NCBI GenBank assembly: GCA_019747705.1
Contig: JAIEQM010000066.1
Coordinates: 1-64,000, forward strand
DNA length: 64,000 nt
Direction of reading: 5' to 3'
Source: Chitinophagaceae bacterium
GTDB taxonomy: Bacteria; Bacteroidota; Bacteroidia; Chitinophagales; Chitinophagaceae
Part shown: in pieces, positions 52,378 through 61,935 of the stretch
Numbering within the stretch: position 1 is the stretch's first letter
Layout of the letters: each line of letters starts with the position of its first letter
Program-made: the position numbers and the translations under genes
Notes under the pieces: model-generated
The model's database searches: none
What the model saw: only the letters and a program-made list of their open reading frames with translations
Told to the model about the DNA's origin: nothing

Positions 52378-52950
52378 GTGAGATTGAAGAAAGGAATTGA
52401 AAGAAAATTGCATGATCTGCTGAATGGAAGTTACGGGTTGCCTGTTCCAGGTTCCTGGTTCAGGAGCCTGTTGTTTGCAGTTTGTTTTTTGATGCTTGGC
52501 TCTTTTAACGTGCATCCATACTACATGAGTGTAACGGAACTGGAATACCGCCCGGCACAAAAAGAAATACAGATCAGTTGCAAAATTTTTGCCGATGACC
52601 TGGAAGAAGCTGTTAAAGCGGATAGTAAAAAAACGGTGAACCTGTTTGATGAAAAACAAAAAGCCATCAACCAAACTTATATCCTCAACTATTTAAAAAA
52701 GCATTTGAAAATTACCGTTGATGGGAAAGCAGTGCCATATGAAATGCTGGGTTTTGAAAAAGAAGAAGAAGCGATGTGGAATTTTTTGGTGATCAGAAAC
52801 ATTGCGTCTGCTAAAAAAGTAACCGTATTTAATGATGTATTATATAACCTGCGTGACGGGCAGATCAACATCCTCCATTTCAAAACAAAAAACAATACAC
52901 AGAGCTACCGTTTAAATGCACCTGAGCTGCAGCACCCGTTTAACCTGTAA
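52378..52950 (+). CDS. DUF6702 protein
   Basis: A 190-codon frame. A hydrophobic segment (LLFAVCFLMLGSF) leads to HPYYMSVTELEYRPAQKEIQISCKIFADDLEEAV, typical of DUF6702, probably periplasmic. The start is doubtful: the first codon is GTG and the residues before the hydrophobic segment (GLPVPGSWF) are encoded by a CAGGTTCCTGGTTCAGG microrepeat. It is divergent from HupE and the M1 peptidase; this trio recurs in Bacteroidota as I remember. Confidence 0.75.
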   Translation: MRLKKGIERKLHDLLNGSYGLPVPGSWFRSLLFAVCFLMLGSFNVHPYYMSVTELEYRPAQKEIQISCKIFADDLEEAVKADSKKTVNLFDEKQKAINQTYILNYLKKHLKITVDGKAVPYEMLGFEKEEEAMWNFLVIRNIASAKKVTVFNDVLYNLRDGQINILHFKTKNNTQSYRLNAPELQHPFNL

Positions 52951-52952
52951 CT

Positions 52953-53267
52953 TTAGAATAAATTCAGATATACTTTTGCTGTTAAAAAAAGAATGGCAAA
53001 GAGGCTCACCCATAACCCAAAATAATAAATCTCAGCTTTTGTATTAAAGCGTTTGTACATTTTGTAATCATATCCTTTGGGCTCCAGTCTTTTTTGTAAA
53101 ATGGGTTTGAGCTGAATTATCTTTTTAAAAAAAGTCGTGAGCATTTTACTTCCATAACCTGCTTTATCATGGTATTTATAAAAATCATAACCCACCATTA
53201 AAAGGCTGCGTAATAAGTAGAGAAAGCAAAACAAAGCAATAAACCCAGGCAGCGCCATCTTTATCAT
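52953..53267 (-). CDS. Small membrane protein
   Basis: A 104-residue protein with two predicted membrane helices (LPGFIALFCFLYLLRSLLMV, and YFGLWVSLFAILFLTAKVYL at the C-terminus) and a basic cytoplasmic middle. I recognise no family. It is five bases downstream of the DUF2279 gene, so it shares its transcript. Confidence 0.6.
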   Translation of the reverse strand: MIKMALPGFIALFCFLYLLRSLLMVGYDFYKYHDKAGYGSKMLTTFFKKIIQLKPILQKRLEPKGYDYKMYKRFNTKAEIYYFGLWVSLFAILFLTAKVYLNLF

Positions 53268-53272
53268 AGCAA

Positions 53273-54202
53273 TTAGAATTGTACTGGTCGCAATTTAATC
53301 TTTCCATAAGAATTAACTTCCACGGCAGGGGCAGGGGTTTTAATAAACTGTAAAAAATAAAGCGGCATGCTCACTGCTTCAGAGGTGCTGAGGTTTGAAA
53401 AATCAGCATCGGCAGCTATATAAAACTGCTTTGTGCGTTTGAATCCGGGAACAGATTTGCCGTCTATACTGCCAGGGTTTTTTTCAGCGCCAATCATTCC
53501 ATCGGCGCCATAACCCACTGCTGCATTAAGCCATACAGGGAAGTTGCTGTTGGTTTTGAGAAAAGACCGGATGTTTACTGAAAGCCAGTAGGTTTGACCG
53601 TTATAATCTTTCATGAGCCTTGAAGCCCGGTTGTTACCCAGCAAATCAGGATTGTATTTTGCATAGGGTGTAAATCTTGCAGAAACCCGTAAACTCATTT
53701 TTTGCCGGCCCCACCAATGTTGCTGTGCTGTAAAGAATGCAGCGCCGCTGATATTAGCAATCATATCGCCTCTTGAAAAACCCCAGTCACTGGAAAAACC
53801 ATCCATAATTTCAACAATGCTTAAAAAAGCCAATGAAGTAATGGCGCTGGTTGCGATTGCCGTGCCGGGTTTTACGCCACTCCAGCGCATCAGGTCGTGA
53901 TGCATGGTAGCGATGGTATAAGCAGTGGTGGCATGGCCCATCTTATCCATCTTAAACCATTCCCTTCCGTCATTGATAAAATGAAAACGGCTGCGGGGAA
54001 ATTTTTTATACCACAAATAATAAAGCCCCACAGAGGTAACCACAAATAAAACGGATTCGCCAATTACTACTTTTCGTAAACGATCCGGCCGGTACTGGTC
54101 TGATGGCGGAAGAAATGCAGGTTGTGCTTTTGTGCTCATGCAAATCATAAGTACAAAGCATGTAACGGTAGTAATTTTTTGAATCTTGTTTTTAAACTGC
54201 AT
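53273..54202 (-). CDS. DUF2279 (YfiM-like) outer-membrane-associated protein
   Basis: A 309-residue exported protein. A signal peptide ends near STKAQPA. The DUF2279 core is KMDKMGHATTAYTIATMHHDLMRW and SSDWGFSRGDMIANISGAAFF, with membrane segments around it; the C-terminal third is beta-rich. I start at 54202 (MQFKNKIQ), where the signal is clean. Function unknown. Confidence 0.8.
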   Translation of the reverse strand: MQFKNKIQKITTVTCFVLMICMSTKAQPAFLPPSDQYRPDRLRKVVIGESVLFVVTSVGLYYLWYKKFPRSRFHFINDGREWFKMDKMGHATTAYTIATMHHDLMRWSGVKPGTAIATSAITSLAFLSIVEIMDGFSSDWGFSRGDMIANISGAAFFTAQQHWWGRQKMSLRVSARFTPYAKYNPDLLGNNRASRLMKDYNGQTYWLSVNIRSFLKTNSNFPVWLNAAVGYGADGMIGAEKNPGSIDGKSVPGFKRTKQFYIAADADFSNLSTSEAVSMPLYFLQFIKTPAPAVEVNSYGKIKLRPVQF

Positions 54203-54299
54203 AGGCAACTGCAAAATACGGAATTGTTTGCGGCAACTCTGCAATCTTGTTTAAGAATAAAATTACCGGGCGGCTGATGCATACAACGCTGCAGATTAA

Positions 54300-54307
54300 T
54301 ATATTTG
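54300..54307 (+). promoter_or_regulatory. -7 box for the phosphohexomutase gene
   Basis: TATATTTG fits TAnnTTTG, 19 bases before ATG 54327. Confidence 0.55.
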
Positions 54308-54326
54308 ATTTCCTAAACCAATTGTT

Positions 54327-56054
54327 ATGCAAGCAACAATCAATGCAAACGTGGAGAAATGGCTCTCCGGAAATTTTGAACAAGGTGTAAAAGATGAAAT
54401 CAAAAAACTGCAGACAGAACATCCTGATGAATTAGCTGATTCATTTTACCGGAACCTTGAGTTTGGAACCGGCGGCCTTCGTGGCATTATGGGCATAGGT
54501 ACCAACCGGATGAATAAATACACAGTGGGGATGGCAACACAGGGTTATGCCAACTACCTCAACAAAAGTTTTGGTGAGGGTAATGTAAAATGTGTGGTGG
54601 GGCACGACAGCCGTAACAACAGCCGCATGTTTGCAGAAATTGTGGCCAATGTAATGGGAGCGAATGGTATTAAAGTGTATTTGTTTGAAGCATTGCGTCC
54701 CACACCTGAGTTGAGTTTTGCCATCCGTCATCTTGGTTGCCAGGGTGGCGTGGTTTGTACCGCATCGCACAATCCCAAAGAATACAATGGTTATAAAGCC
54801 TACTGGAATGATGGCGGACAATTAGTGCCGCCGCATGATAAAAATGTAATTACTGAAGTAGATAAAATACTTGGTGTTGATGATGTAAAATGGAGTGGCG
54901 GTGAAAGTAACATCACACTTATCGGGAAAGATATTGATGAAGCGTATATGGATATGGTGCAAAGCCTGAGTGTGTATCCTGAAGTGTGTAAAGCACAACA
55001 TGATTTAAAAATTGTGTACACCTCCATCCATGGTACAGGTATTACGCTTGTGCCGCAAGTGTTGCAGCGTTTTGGTTTTACCAACGTTACTGTTGTTGAT
55101 GAACAAAAAGAACCCAACGGAAATTTTCCAACCGTAGTCTATCCCAATCCCGAAGAAGCAGAGGCTATGAGTATTGGTTTGAAAAAAGCCAAAGAAATTG
55201 ATGCAGATATTTTGCTGGGTACGGATCCTGACAGCGACCGTGTGGGTATTGGAGTTAAAGATTTGAATGGCAACTGGGTGCTGATGAATGGCAACCAAAC
55301 AGCTGTGCTTGCATTTAACTATATGATTGAAGCAAGAAAGGCGAAAGGTATTAATCAACCCAATGACATGGTGGTGAAAACCATTGTTACAACAGAGATG
55401 ATTGATACCATTGCCAAACAAATTGGTATTAACTGTTACAATGTACTCACCGGTTTTAAATGGATTGCAGAGTTGATTAAAGAAAAAGAAGGCAAGGAAA
55501 ATTATATTGTGGGTGGTGAAGAAAGTTATGGGTTGATGATTGGCAGTAAGATAAGAGATAAAGATGCCATCAGTGCAGTTGCATTGTTATGTGAGATGGC
55601 GGCTTATGAAAAGAACAAAGGCAGAAGTTTGTATCAGAAGATGATTGATTTGTATGTGCAGTATGGTTTTTACAAAGAGCATTTGATTTCCATTACCAAG
55701 AAAGGAATGAATGGCCAGGCAGAAATTGCTGCCATGATGCAGGGATACCGAGATAACACCCCAACCGTAATCAATGGTTCAGCCGTTGCACAGTTGCTGG
55801 ATTATCAAACACAAAAAGGGAAGAACGTACAAACAGGGGAGGAGTGGGCCATTAACTTACCCAAATCAAATGTGCTCCAGTTTATTTTGGCTGATGGAAG
55901 TAAAATTTCTGCAAGGCCCAGCGGTACAGAACCCAAAATAAAATTCTATTTCAGTGTAAATGCACCATTGGATAAAGCGGAGAACTTTGATGCAGTGCAT
56001 GAGCAGTTGAACAAACGTATTGCTGGTATTATTGAAAGTATGGGGTTGAAATAA
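54327..56054 (+). CDS. Phospho-sugar mutase (phosphoglucomutase/phosphomannomutase)
   Basis: A 575-residue alpha-D-phosphohexomutase that moves phosphate between C1 and C6 of hexoses. The phosphoserine loop is TASHNPKEYNGYKAYW, the metal loop GTDPDSDRVGIG, the sugar loop GGEESYG and the phosphate loop SARPSGTEPKIKFY. It is 17 bp upstream of the DUF433 gene, but probably a separate unit. Confidence 0.93.
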   Translation: MQATINANVEKWLSGNFEQGVKDEIKKLQTEHPDELADSFYRNLEFGTGGLRGIMGIGTNRMNKYTVGMATQGYANYLNKSFGEGNVKCVVGHDSRNNSRMFAEIVANVMGANGIKVYLFEALRPTPELSFAIRHLGCQGGVVCTASHNPKEYNGYKAYWNDGGQLVPPHDKNVITEVDKILGVDDVKWSGGESNITLIGKDIDEAYMDMVQSLSVYPEVCKAQHDLKIVYTSIHGTGITLVPQVLQRFGFTNVTVVDEQKEPNGNFPTVVYPNPEEAEAMSIGLKKAKEIDADILLGTDPDSDRVGIGVKDLNGNWVLMNGNQTAVLAFNYMIEARKAKGINQPNDMVVKTIVTTEMIDTIAKQIGINCYNVLTGFKWIAELIKEKEGKENYIVGGEESYGLMIGSKIRDKDAISAVALLCEMAAYEKNKGRSLYQKMIDLYVQYGFYKEHLISITKKGMNGQAEIAAMMQGYRDNTPTVINGSAVAQLLDYQTQKGKNVQTGEEWAINLPKSNVLQFILADGSKISARPSGTEPKIKFYFSVNAPLDKAENFDAVHEQLNKRIAGIIESMGLK

Positions 56055-56071
56055 AAGATGTAACTTTAAGT

Positions 56072-56311
56072 ATGAATCTTCAAGATTATATAACTGTTTC
56101 TGAAGAAGTGCAATTCGGAAAGCCTGTATTTAAAGGCACAAGAGTTCCGGTTGAATCCTTATTTATGCATCTGGAACAGGGTATTAGTTTAAATGAATTT
56201 TTAGAAGATTTCCCCGGGGTATCAAAAGAACAGGCTGAAGCAGTTCTTGAATCTGCTGTTCAAATTTTTCAATCATCCAAATGGAAACAATTGAATGAAA
56301 TTATTGCTTGA
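56072..56311 (+). CDS. DUF433 antitoxin-like protein
   Basis: A 79-residue protein with the DUF433 helical core: GKPVFKGTRVPVESLFMHLEQG and SLNEFLEDFPGVSKEQAEAVLE. DUF433 is a homeodomain-like domain frequent as antitoxin partner of DUF5615. It overlaps the next gene by 17 bp, so both form one operon. Confidence 0.88.
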   Translation: MNLQDYITVSEEVQFGKPVFKGTRVPVESLFMHLEQGISLNEFLEDFPGVSKEQAEAVLESAVQIFQSSKWKQLNEIIA

Positions 56312-56633
56312 TGAAAACTTGCCGGTTAAATTAAAATTCAGACTCATTGCAAGAGGGATAGAAGCCTTTACAGTTACAGATAAAAAATGGAATTCGAGAA
56401 AAAATGGCGAACTGCTTTCTTTAATGCTCGATGAGGGTTTTACGCACTTGCTCACATTTGACCGTGGTATTTCTTTTCAACAAAATTTTCTGGCTTATCC
56501 GGTTTGTGTAGTAATTATTATTGCTCCTTCTAATAACTATGCAATTATTATGGATGTTTTTGAAGAAATAGTTGAAGCGCTTAACAAGTCGCAGAAAGGA
56601 GCAATATCAGTGCTTCATCCTTTAAAAAAATAG
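56295..56633 (+). CDS. DUF5615 PIN-like toxin
   Basis: A 112-residue PIN/Mut7-C-like RNase. It opens LLLDENLPVKLKFRLIARGIEA with the acidic Asp-Glu pair, then FTHLLTFDRGISF with the second acidic site. Known DUF433/DUF5615 pairs are type II toxin-antitoxin systems. All expected acidic residues are present, so it may be active. Confidence 0.88.
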   Translation: MKLLLDENLPVKLKFRLIARGIEAFTVTDKKWNSRKNGELLSLMLDEGFTHLLTFDRGISFQQNFLAYPVCVVIIIAPSNNYAIIMDVFEEIVEALNKSQKGAISVLHPLKK

Positions 56634-56712
56634 AAAGCACTTCTTTTTTTTCTTTAGAGAAGCAAAAAGAAAAAGAAATACAAAGCGAAGCTTTCTTATT
56701 TTGCATCCGCTT

Positions 56713-57378
56713 ATGAGACGATTTGAAGATACGTACCGCCATAAAGGCTTACGCAAAAAATTAGTGGATGTTTTACGCAGCAAAGGCATAACAGATGAAG
56801 CTGTGCTGGAAGCTATCAACAATATTCCCCGTCATTATTTTTTAGATACGGCTTTTGATGAAATTGCTTATGAAGACCGGGCCTTTCCCATTGATGAAGG
56901 ACAAACGATTTCTCAACCCTACACCGTAGCATATCAAACTCAACTGTTAGAAGTAAAGCCTCATGAAAAAATTTTAGAAATTGGAACGGGCAGTGCTTAC
57001 CAGGCTTGTGTGCTGGCAGAAATGAAAGCCAATGTTTATACCATTGAGCGTCAGAAAAAATTATTTGATTTCAATAAAGCTTCTTTTCCTTTCTTAAAAA
57101 AATACCTCAACATCAAATTCTTTTTTGGTGATGGGTTTGAAGGATTGCCTACCTATGCTCCGTTTGATAAAGTGATCATCACCGCTGCAGCTCCGTTCAT
57201 TCCGCCAAAGTTGATTGAACAAATGAAAACAGGTGGTAAAATGGTAATACCGGTTGATGAAGGCGAACATCAGCGCATGAAACGCATTACTAAACAGGCT
57301 GATGGTACTTATACCGAAGAATTGTTTGATGCTTTTTCATTTGTACCCATGCTGGGAGGCAAACAAAACGGGAAATAA
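56713..57378 (+). CDS. pcm: Protein-L-isoaspartate O-methyltransferase
   Basis: Repairs isoaspartyl residues. The 221-residue SAM methyltransferase has IPRHYFLDTAFDEIAYEDRAF, the Pcm motif DEGQTISQPYTVAYQTQLL, EIGTGSAYQACVLAEM and ITAAAPFIPPKLIEQM. I start at ATG 56713 (MRRFEDTYRHKG); the longer frame uses an upstream TTG. A hairpin follows between it and the convergent receptor gene. Confidence 0.93.
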   Translation: MRRFEDTYRHKGLRKKLVDVLRSKGITDEAVLEAINNIPRHYFLDTAFDEIAYEDRAFPIDEGQTISQPYTVAYQTQLLEVKPHEKILEIGTGSAYQACVLAEMKANVYTIERQKKLFDFNKASFPFLKKYLNIKFFFGDGFEGLPTYAPFDKVIITAAAPFIPPKLIEQMKTGGKMVIPVDEGEHQRMKRITKQADGTYTEELFDAFSFVPMLGGKQNGK

Positions 57379-57379
57379 A

Positions 57380-57405
57380 AATCCCGCAGCAATCGCTACG
57401 GGATT
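57380..57405. terminator. Hairpin between convergent genes
   Basis: AATCCCG (57380-57386) pairs with CGGGATT (57399-57405). A short A-run precedes and no T-run follows; it could terminate the minus-strand gene. Confidence 0.45.
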
Positions 57406-57443
57406 CAATACTATCTGCTAATGACTACCGGCTAACGGCTTCT

Positions 57444-60077
57444 TTACTGCTGTCCCATATCATCCATTTCCACACGGTTGTTCTTACGTTTGAAAATAGA
57501 CACATCAAATTTCCCAAAACGATAGCTAAAGTTCAAACGCACAAATGTGGGGTCTCTTCTTCTCCAGCTGTTTTGTGTGAGTGTGGGTGATGTTGCAAAT
57601 ACAATATTCTGACGGCTGCTGAAGATATCACTCCAGTTAATAGATATAGATGCGGTATTCGTTTTCTTTACTTTAAATTCTTTTCTCAGGCCGAGATCAA
57701 AAAAATAGTTCGCATCAATATAGCCTTGTGTAGTGGCAATTTGACCACCAAATCCACCACCGCCAAATCCACCGCCACGGCCACCAAAACCACCGCCGCC
57801 ACCGCTGTTTGATGTGGAAACAGGAAGTATGGATCTTGAATTATAAGTACCGCTGAACTGTGCACTCCATGTTTTTGCAAACTTGAATGTGTTATTCACT
57901 TTTAAGAAAAAGCTGTTACGCTCATTGCCCGGAACAATATCAGTGCCTTTGATTTTAGAATAATAAAAGTTGGCATTATAGTTAATATCCCACCATTTTG
58001 AAATGGTATTTCTGAAAACAAGTTCCAAACCAGCAGCATAAGCCCGGGATGCATTTACAAAAGTTGAAATTTGCCGAACGGTATCAGTACCGGCCAGTTT
58101 TTCAGGACGTATATAGCTGGCGATAAGATTTTCAGTTTGCTTACCAAAAAGCGTTAATAAAAAGGTGTTGTTTTTTTCGCCGTATGTTTTTTGATAGCTC
58201 ATCTCAACCGAGTTGGTAAATTCAGGAATCAGGCTGGGATTACCTGTTTGCAATACAAAAGGATTACTGAAATCGGTGTTGGGCAGCAACTGAAAAAAGC
58301 TGGGGCGGTTAACTCTTCTTGTATAGTTAATCTGAAAATCCTGTTTGCCTTTAAATGTTTTTGATAAAAACAAACTTGGGAACACAGCAAGAGGGAATTG
58401 ATTTTTAAACCTGCCTGATTTGCCAATTTGCTCTCCGTCGTAACTGGAACTTTCCACACGCAATCCAATCTGGTAATTGAAATTTGCCTTCTTTACTTTT
58501 TGAGAATAATTTACATAAGCTGCGTGTACATAATCAACATACTGAAACTGGTTACTAAGCCTTGGCTGAAAAACGTTGTTAATGGTATTGAACTGAAAAC
58601 TTTCAAACCAGCGAACCTGTGATCTTAAGCCGGCTTCCCATTTTATATTTTCATTGATGGGGTTTACATAGTCGAGCTGGCTCACTAAAAGTTTGTTGTT
58701 GCCACCGCCATCTACCAATTGTGTTCCTCCTTTGTTAAGAGGCGCCCACGTAGGATCATATTGACTAAAAGCAATATCCTGATCGTTTACGCTTTTACCT
58801 CTGTTATAGTTCACATCTGCTGTTAACTCTTTGCCAGCTTTTGGAAAAATATGTTTATAGCTTAATTGCGTACCCAGGCTTCTGAATTGATTAATACCAT
58901 TAGCCGTGCGGTATTCATTAATAATTTTTGCAGACGATGAAGTATCGTATCGGATATTGTTCTGATCAAAGAAATCAAAATTACCACCTCCAAAGTTTGC
59001 AGCCACACTTATGGTGTTGCGGTTGTTTACAAAAAAGTCAAACCCGGTACGGCCAAAATAAAACGTGCCGGTACTTGTATTTCTGTTTCGTGTAAAAGCG
59101 CCGTTGGCAGGAACAAAATTACTGCCGCTTCCATAAGATGTTTCAGTTCTGTCTGTTTCACCATACGAAATAGATTTGCGCTGGTTTACACCAAGGTTGG
59201 CAAAGAAATTTATTTTACCCTGGCGGATATTAAAATCAAAGCCGCTGTTTAAACGGGCACGCATGTCAATACCTGCACGCAACCCCCCACTGTATCCCAC
59301 TCTTTTATTTTTCTTCAATACAATATTGATGATGGCGCTTTGCCCGCCGCTGGCATCATACTTTGCTGATGGGTTGGTAATGAGCTCCACACTTTGTATG
59401 GCATCTGCAGGAATCTGATCAAGTGTTAACACAGTAGGTCTTCCGTCAACAAACAATTGCGGTGCACTGTTGCGTAATGTTACATTGCCATCCACATCCA
59501 CATTTACAGTGGGCACATTCCGCATAATGTCAACACCGGTTCCGCCCTGCGACACAATGTTTTTTTCAACGTTAAAAATTTTACGGTCAATACCCAGTTG
59601 CAATGTTGGTTTCTCACCTGTAACAACTACCTCACCCAATTGCTTGATATCTGTTTCTAATTTTATATTGCCAAGGTCTTTATCAATATTGTTGAGCATC
59701 TGGCTCATATCGCCACCGCTCATATTTACAGTAAAATTTAGCTTTTGCTCAATGGGTTTATAACCAATGGCAGAAATTTTAAGTTTGTAACCCACCATAA
59801 TGTTGAGGCCTTCCAAACTAAATTCACCATTGGCTTTGGTGAGTTGACCGGTAATAATTACATCTTTCCTCGTTTTGCTTACGCTGTCAAACTTATTTTG
59901 GGTGAGTGTAATGGTTGCAGCATCAACAGGCCTCCCTGTTTTGCCGTCAACAATTTTTCCATAGAAGCGTCCCATATTCATTTGCTGGGCATTACCACCG
60001 CCGGGTCTCCCGCCTCCGGGAAATTGTGCCAACGCACCGGTGCAAATAAAAAGGACTACAATGCTTAAAAATCTCAT
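57444..60077 (-). CDS. TonB-dependent receptor with carboxypeptidase-like N-domain
   Basis: An 877-residue outer-membrane protein. A signal peptide ends ALAQF; a carboxypeptidase D-like Ig domain (40-130) begins MGRFYGKIVDGKTGRPV; the plug holds VVVTGEKPTLQLGIDRKIFNVE and NPSAKYDASGGQSAIINIVLKK; the rest is a beta barrel. Gly-rich stretches lie near the N-terminus and in a late barrel loop (SGGGGGFGGRGGGFGG). It lacks a SusC-type motif and no SusD is adjacent. Substrate unknown. Confidence 0.9.
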   Translation of the reverse strand: MRFLSIVVLFICTGALAQFPGGGRPGGGNAQQMNMGRFYGKIVDGKTGRPVDAATITLTQNKFDSVSKTRKDVIITGQLTKANGEFSLEGLNIMVGYKLKISAIGYKPIEQKLNFTVNMSGGDMSQMLNNIDKDLGNIKLETDIKQLGEVVVTGEKPTLQLGIDRKIFNVEKNIVSQGGTGVDIMRNVPTVNVDVDGNVTLRNSAPQLFVDGRPTVLTLDQIPADAIQSVELITNPSAKYDASGGQSAIINIVLKKNKRVGYSGGLRAGIDMRARLNSGFDFNIRQGKINFFANLGVNQRKSISYGETDRTETSYGSGSNFVPANGAFTRNRNTSTGTFYFGRTGFDFFVNNRNTISVAANFGGGNFDFFDQNNIRYDTSSSAKIINEYRTANGINQFRSLGTQLSYKHIFPKAGKELTADVNYNRGKSVNDQDIAFSQYDPTWAPLNKGGTQLVDGGGNNKLLVSQLDYVNPINENIKWEAGLRSQVRWFESFQFNTINNVFQPRLSNQFQYVDYVHAAYVNYSQKVKKANFNYQIGLRVESSSYDGEQIGKSGRFKNQFPLAVFPSLFLSKTFKGKQDFQINYTRRVNRPSFFQLLPNTDFSNPFVLQTGNPSLIPEFTNSVEMSYQKTYGEKNNTFLLTLFGKQTENLIASYIRPEKLAGTDTVRQISTFVNASRAYAAGLELVFRNTISKWWDINYNANFYYSKIKGTDIVPGNERNSFFLKVNNTFKFAKTWSAQFSGTYNSRSILPVSTSNSGGGGGFGGRGGGFGGGGFGGQIATTQGYIDANYFFDLGLRKEFKVKKTNTASISINWSDIFSSRQNIVFATSPTLTQNSWRRRDPTFVRLNFSYRFGKFDVSIFKRKNNRVEMDDMGQQ

Positions 60078-60214
60078 GTGTTTGTGTTTATAGAATTGGA
60101 CGCAAATTTCTTTTAATTCATTTGGCCATACCGTTTATTTGGTATGAACGGTAGTATAACCTTTCTGCGGGTAAAAAGTTTAAATCAGCAATGCCCTTAA
60201 TTGATAAACGGAAC

Positions 60215-60820
60215 TTATTGCGTAAGAAGGGTGATGCCCACCTGTATCAGCCCGATTAAAAAACCCAGCCCACCTCCAATAATTTCAACAAAGCGGAATT
60301 CTTTTGACATGATTTGATACAGGATACCTTCCAGTTGATCAGACGAAAAATTTTTTACTTTATCTGTTACAATCTGCTCCAGGTCCAGTTCATTTTTTAA
60401 AGATGAAGTATAATTTTTGATGAGCGAAGGAAATAATACCTCCAGTTCATTGGTGATGGCTGTTTTTAATTTGTCGATGGTTTTATCACCAATAAACATA
60501 CTGATCATGGGCATGGTATCTGCCAGTTTTACTCTTAAAAACTGATCAATGCTTTGCTCCACATGCGGCATCATCTTTTGCAGGTTGGCCGGGTTGGTGA
60601 GTTTGGTTTCAATATCACTGAACGACAAAAGCTGTTCACTTACCAGCCTGCCCAGTTTTATGGCAAACTGCTCCTGCCGTTTTGGAAAAATGCCCTGTAA
60701 CTCAAATCCTAAAATATTTTTCGGTTCTTTTGGATGAAACAGCATCTTAATAGCAATCCAGTTGGTAAACCATCCGATAAAAGCACTGATAAGAGGAATC
60801 AGAAATAACCAGTAGTTCAT
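60215..60820 (-). CDS. DUF445 family protein
   Basis: A 201-residue protein with an N-terminal membrane anchor (YWLFLIPLISAFIGWFTNW) and a C-terminal hydrophobic segment. FTNWIAIKMLFHPKEPKN and GIFPKRQEQFAIKLGRLVSEQL match DUF445. Function unknown. Upstream is tRNA-His on the other strand. Confidence 0.85.
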   Translation of the reverse strand: MNYWLFLIPLISAFIGWFTNWIAIKMLFHPKEPKNILGFELQGIFPKRQEQFAIKLGRLVSEQLLSFSDIETKLTNPANLQKMMPHVEQSIDQFLRVKLADTMPMISMFIGDKTIDKLKTAITNELEVLFPSLIKNYTSSLKNELDLEQIVTDKVKNFSSDQLEGILYQIMSKEFRFVEIIGGGLGFLIGLIQVGITLLTQ

Positions 60821-60895
60821 GTTTTAATAAGTTGCCGCAAATGTCGTTGAAATTATTTTGATGGCTGATGATTTGTTCAACTATCTGATTTGCCT

Positions 60896-60903
60896 TATTT
60901 TTG
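60896..60903 (+). promoter_or_regulatory. Promoter of tRNA-His
   Basis: TATTTTTG fits TAnnTTTG, and a TTG at 60873-60875 lies 20 bases upstream, the expected -33 spacing. The tRNA starts 12 bases downstream. Confidence 0.7.
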
Positions 60904-60915
60904 TTGCCCAATTAC

Positions 60916-60990
60916 GGAGGCTGTAGCTCAGTTGGTTAGAGCATCAGATTGTGGTTCTGAGGGTCGAGGGTTCGAAACCCTTCAGTCTCC
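60916..60990 (+). tRNA. tRNA-His (anticodon GTG)
   Basis: A complete cloverleaf: G-1 paired with C73 (diagnostic of tRNA-His), acceptor GAGGCTG/CAGTCTC, D-stem GCTC/GAGC, anticodon loop TTGTGGT, T-arm GAGGG-TTCGAAA-CCCTT. CCA is not encoded. Confidence 0.96.
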
Positions 60991-60995
60991 CCGGT

Positions 60996-61035
60996 AAAGA
61001 GGTTGTCTCAAAAGCAAAGGCAACCTCTTTTTATT
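60996..61035 (+). terminator. Terminator of tRNA-His
   Basis: AAAGAGGTTG (60996-61005) pairs with CAACCTCTTT (61021-61030) and is followed by TTTATTT. The 5' arm GAGGTTGTCTCAAAAG resembles the ends of the 113-bp element, so it may derive from the same family. Confidence 0.8.
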
Positions 61036-61187
61036 TGCTTCAGCTTCAATTCTTTTTATTTCTTCGCCAAACCATTTGGAAATTCAGAAAAACTATTACT
61101 ATCTTTCTCTTTTCAGAGCCTCAAAAAAGCACTTCTTTTTATCCCGTTCCTTTTATCATCGTCTTTTTCATTTAAAAACAAAATAAC

Positions 61188-61913
61188 ATGAAATCAATTT
61201 CAACGATTTGCGCTGCTTTGTTCTTTTTTTTTATTATGAGCTGCAACAACGAATCCTCTTCTTCAGGTAACGGAGAAAAAATTCATGGTGATTCAGATGC
61301 AGTAACCAGGCCGGAAAAATTGCCGGAAGTTCCTGCCAAACCAGCTAATGTAATGCTGGTGTGGCACAAAGTGGCTAACTATGAGAAATGGCTGGCCGGC
61401 TATGAATCGCATGATTCTATGCGTTTAGCCAGGGGTCTTCACAATTATATTATCGGAAGGGAAGTGGATAACCCCAATATGATCCTGGTAGCCACAAGGA
61501 TGGATGATATTACAAAAGCAAAAGCTTTTGCTTCTTCCGCCGACCTTAAAACTACTATGCAAAAAGTAGGAGTGGTTGGCGCACCATCTATTACATTTTT
61601 ACATGTGCAGATGAATGATACAAGTGTAAATGCCACCACCCGTGTTATGATTATGCACAAGGTAAAAGACTTTGATGCATGGAAAAAGGAATTTGATGCA
61701 CATAAGCAGGCAAGAATGGATGCGGGTTTAATGGACAGGGCTGTTGGTTACAGTTTTGATGATAAAAACAGCGTAGTAGTAGTTTGCGGTGTAACAGATA
61801 TGAAAAAAGCAAAAGACTTTATGAACTCAAAAGATTTAAAAGATAAGATGACTGCGGCAGGAGTTGCTGGCCCGCCCACAATTCGCTTCTATACAGTGGC
61901 AAAGAAATATTAA
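61188..61913 (+). CDS. Lipoprotein with two dimeric alpha/beta-barrel repeats
   Basis: A 241-residue exported protein; lipobox FFFIMSCNNES (Cys19) and a Ser/Gly linker. Two repeats (about 52-150 and 153-240) share HKVxxxxxW, xxHxxxRxxxGLxxxxxGxxxDxxN, KAKxFxxSxDLKxxMxxxGVxGxPxxxF. They look like ABM-type barrels, duplicated within one chain so they could pair intramolecularly. Function unknown; probably periplasmic or surface. Confidence 0.75.
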   Translation: MKSISTICAALFFFFIMSCNNESSSSGNGEKIHGDSDAVTRPEKLPEVPAKPANVMLVWHKVANYEKWLAGYESHDSMRLARGLHNYIIGREVDNPNMILVATRMDDITKAKAFASSADLKTTMQKVGVVGAPSITFLHVQMNDTSVNATTRVMIMHKVKDFDAWKKEFDAHKQARMDAGLMDRAVGYSFDDKNSVVVVCGVTDMKKAKDFMNSKDLKDKMTAAGVAGPPTIRFYTVAKKY

Positions 61914-61935
61914 AACTGTTTTTGTTTTATTGATG

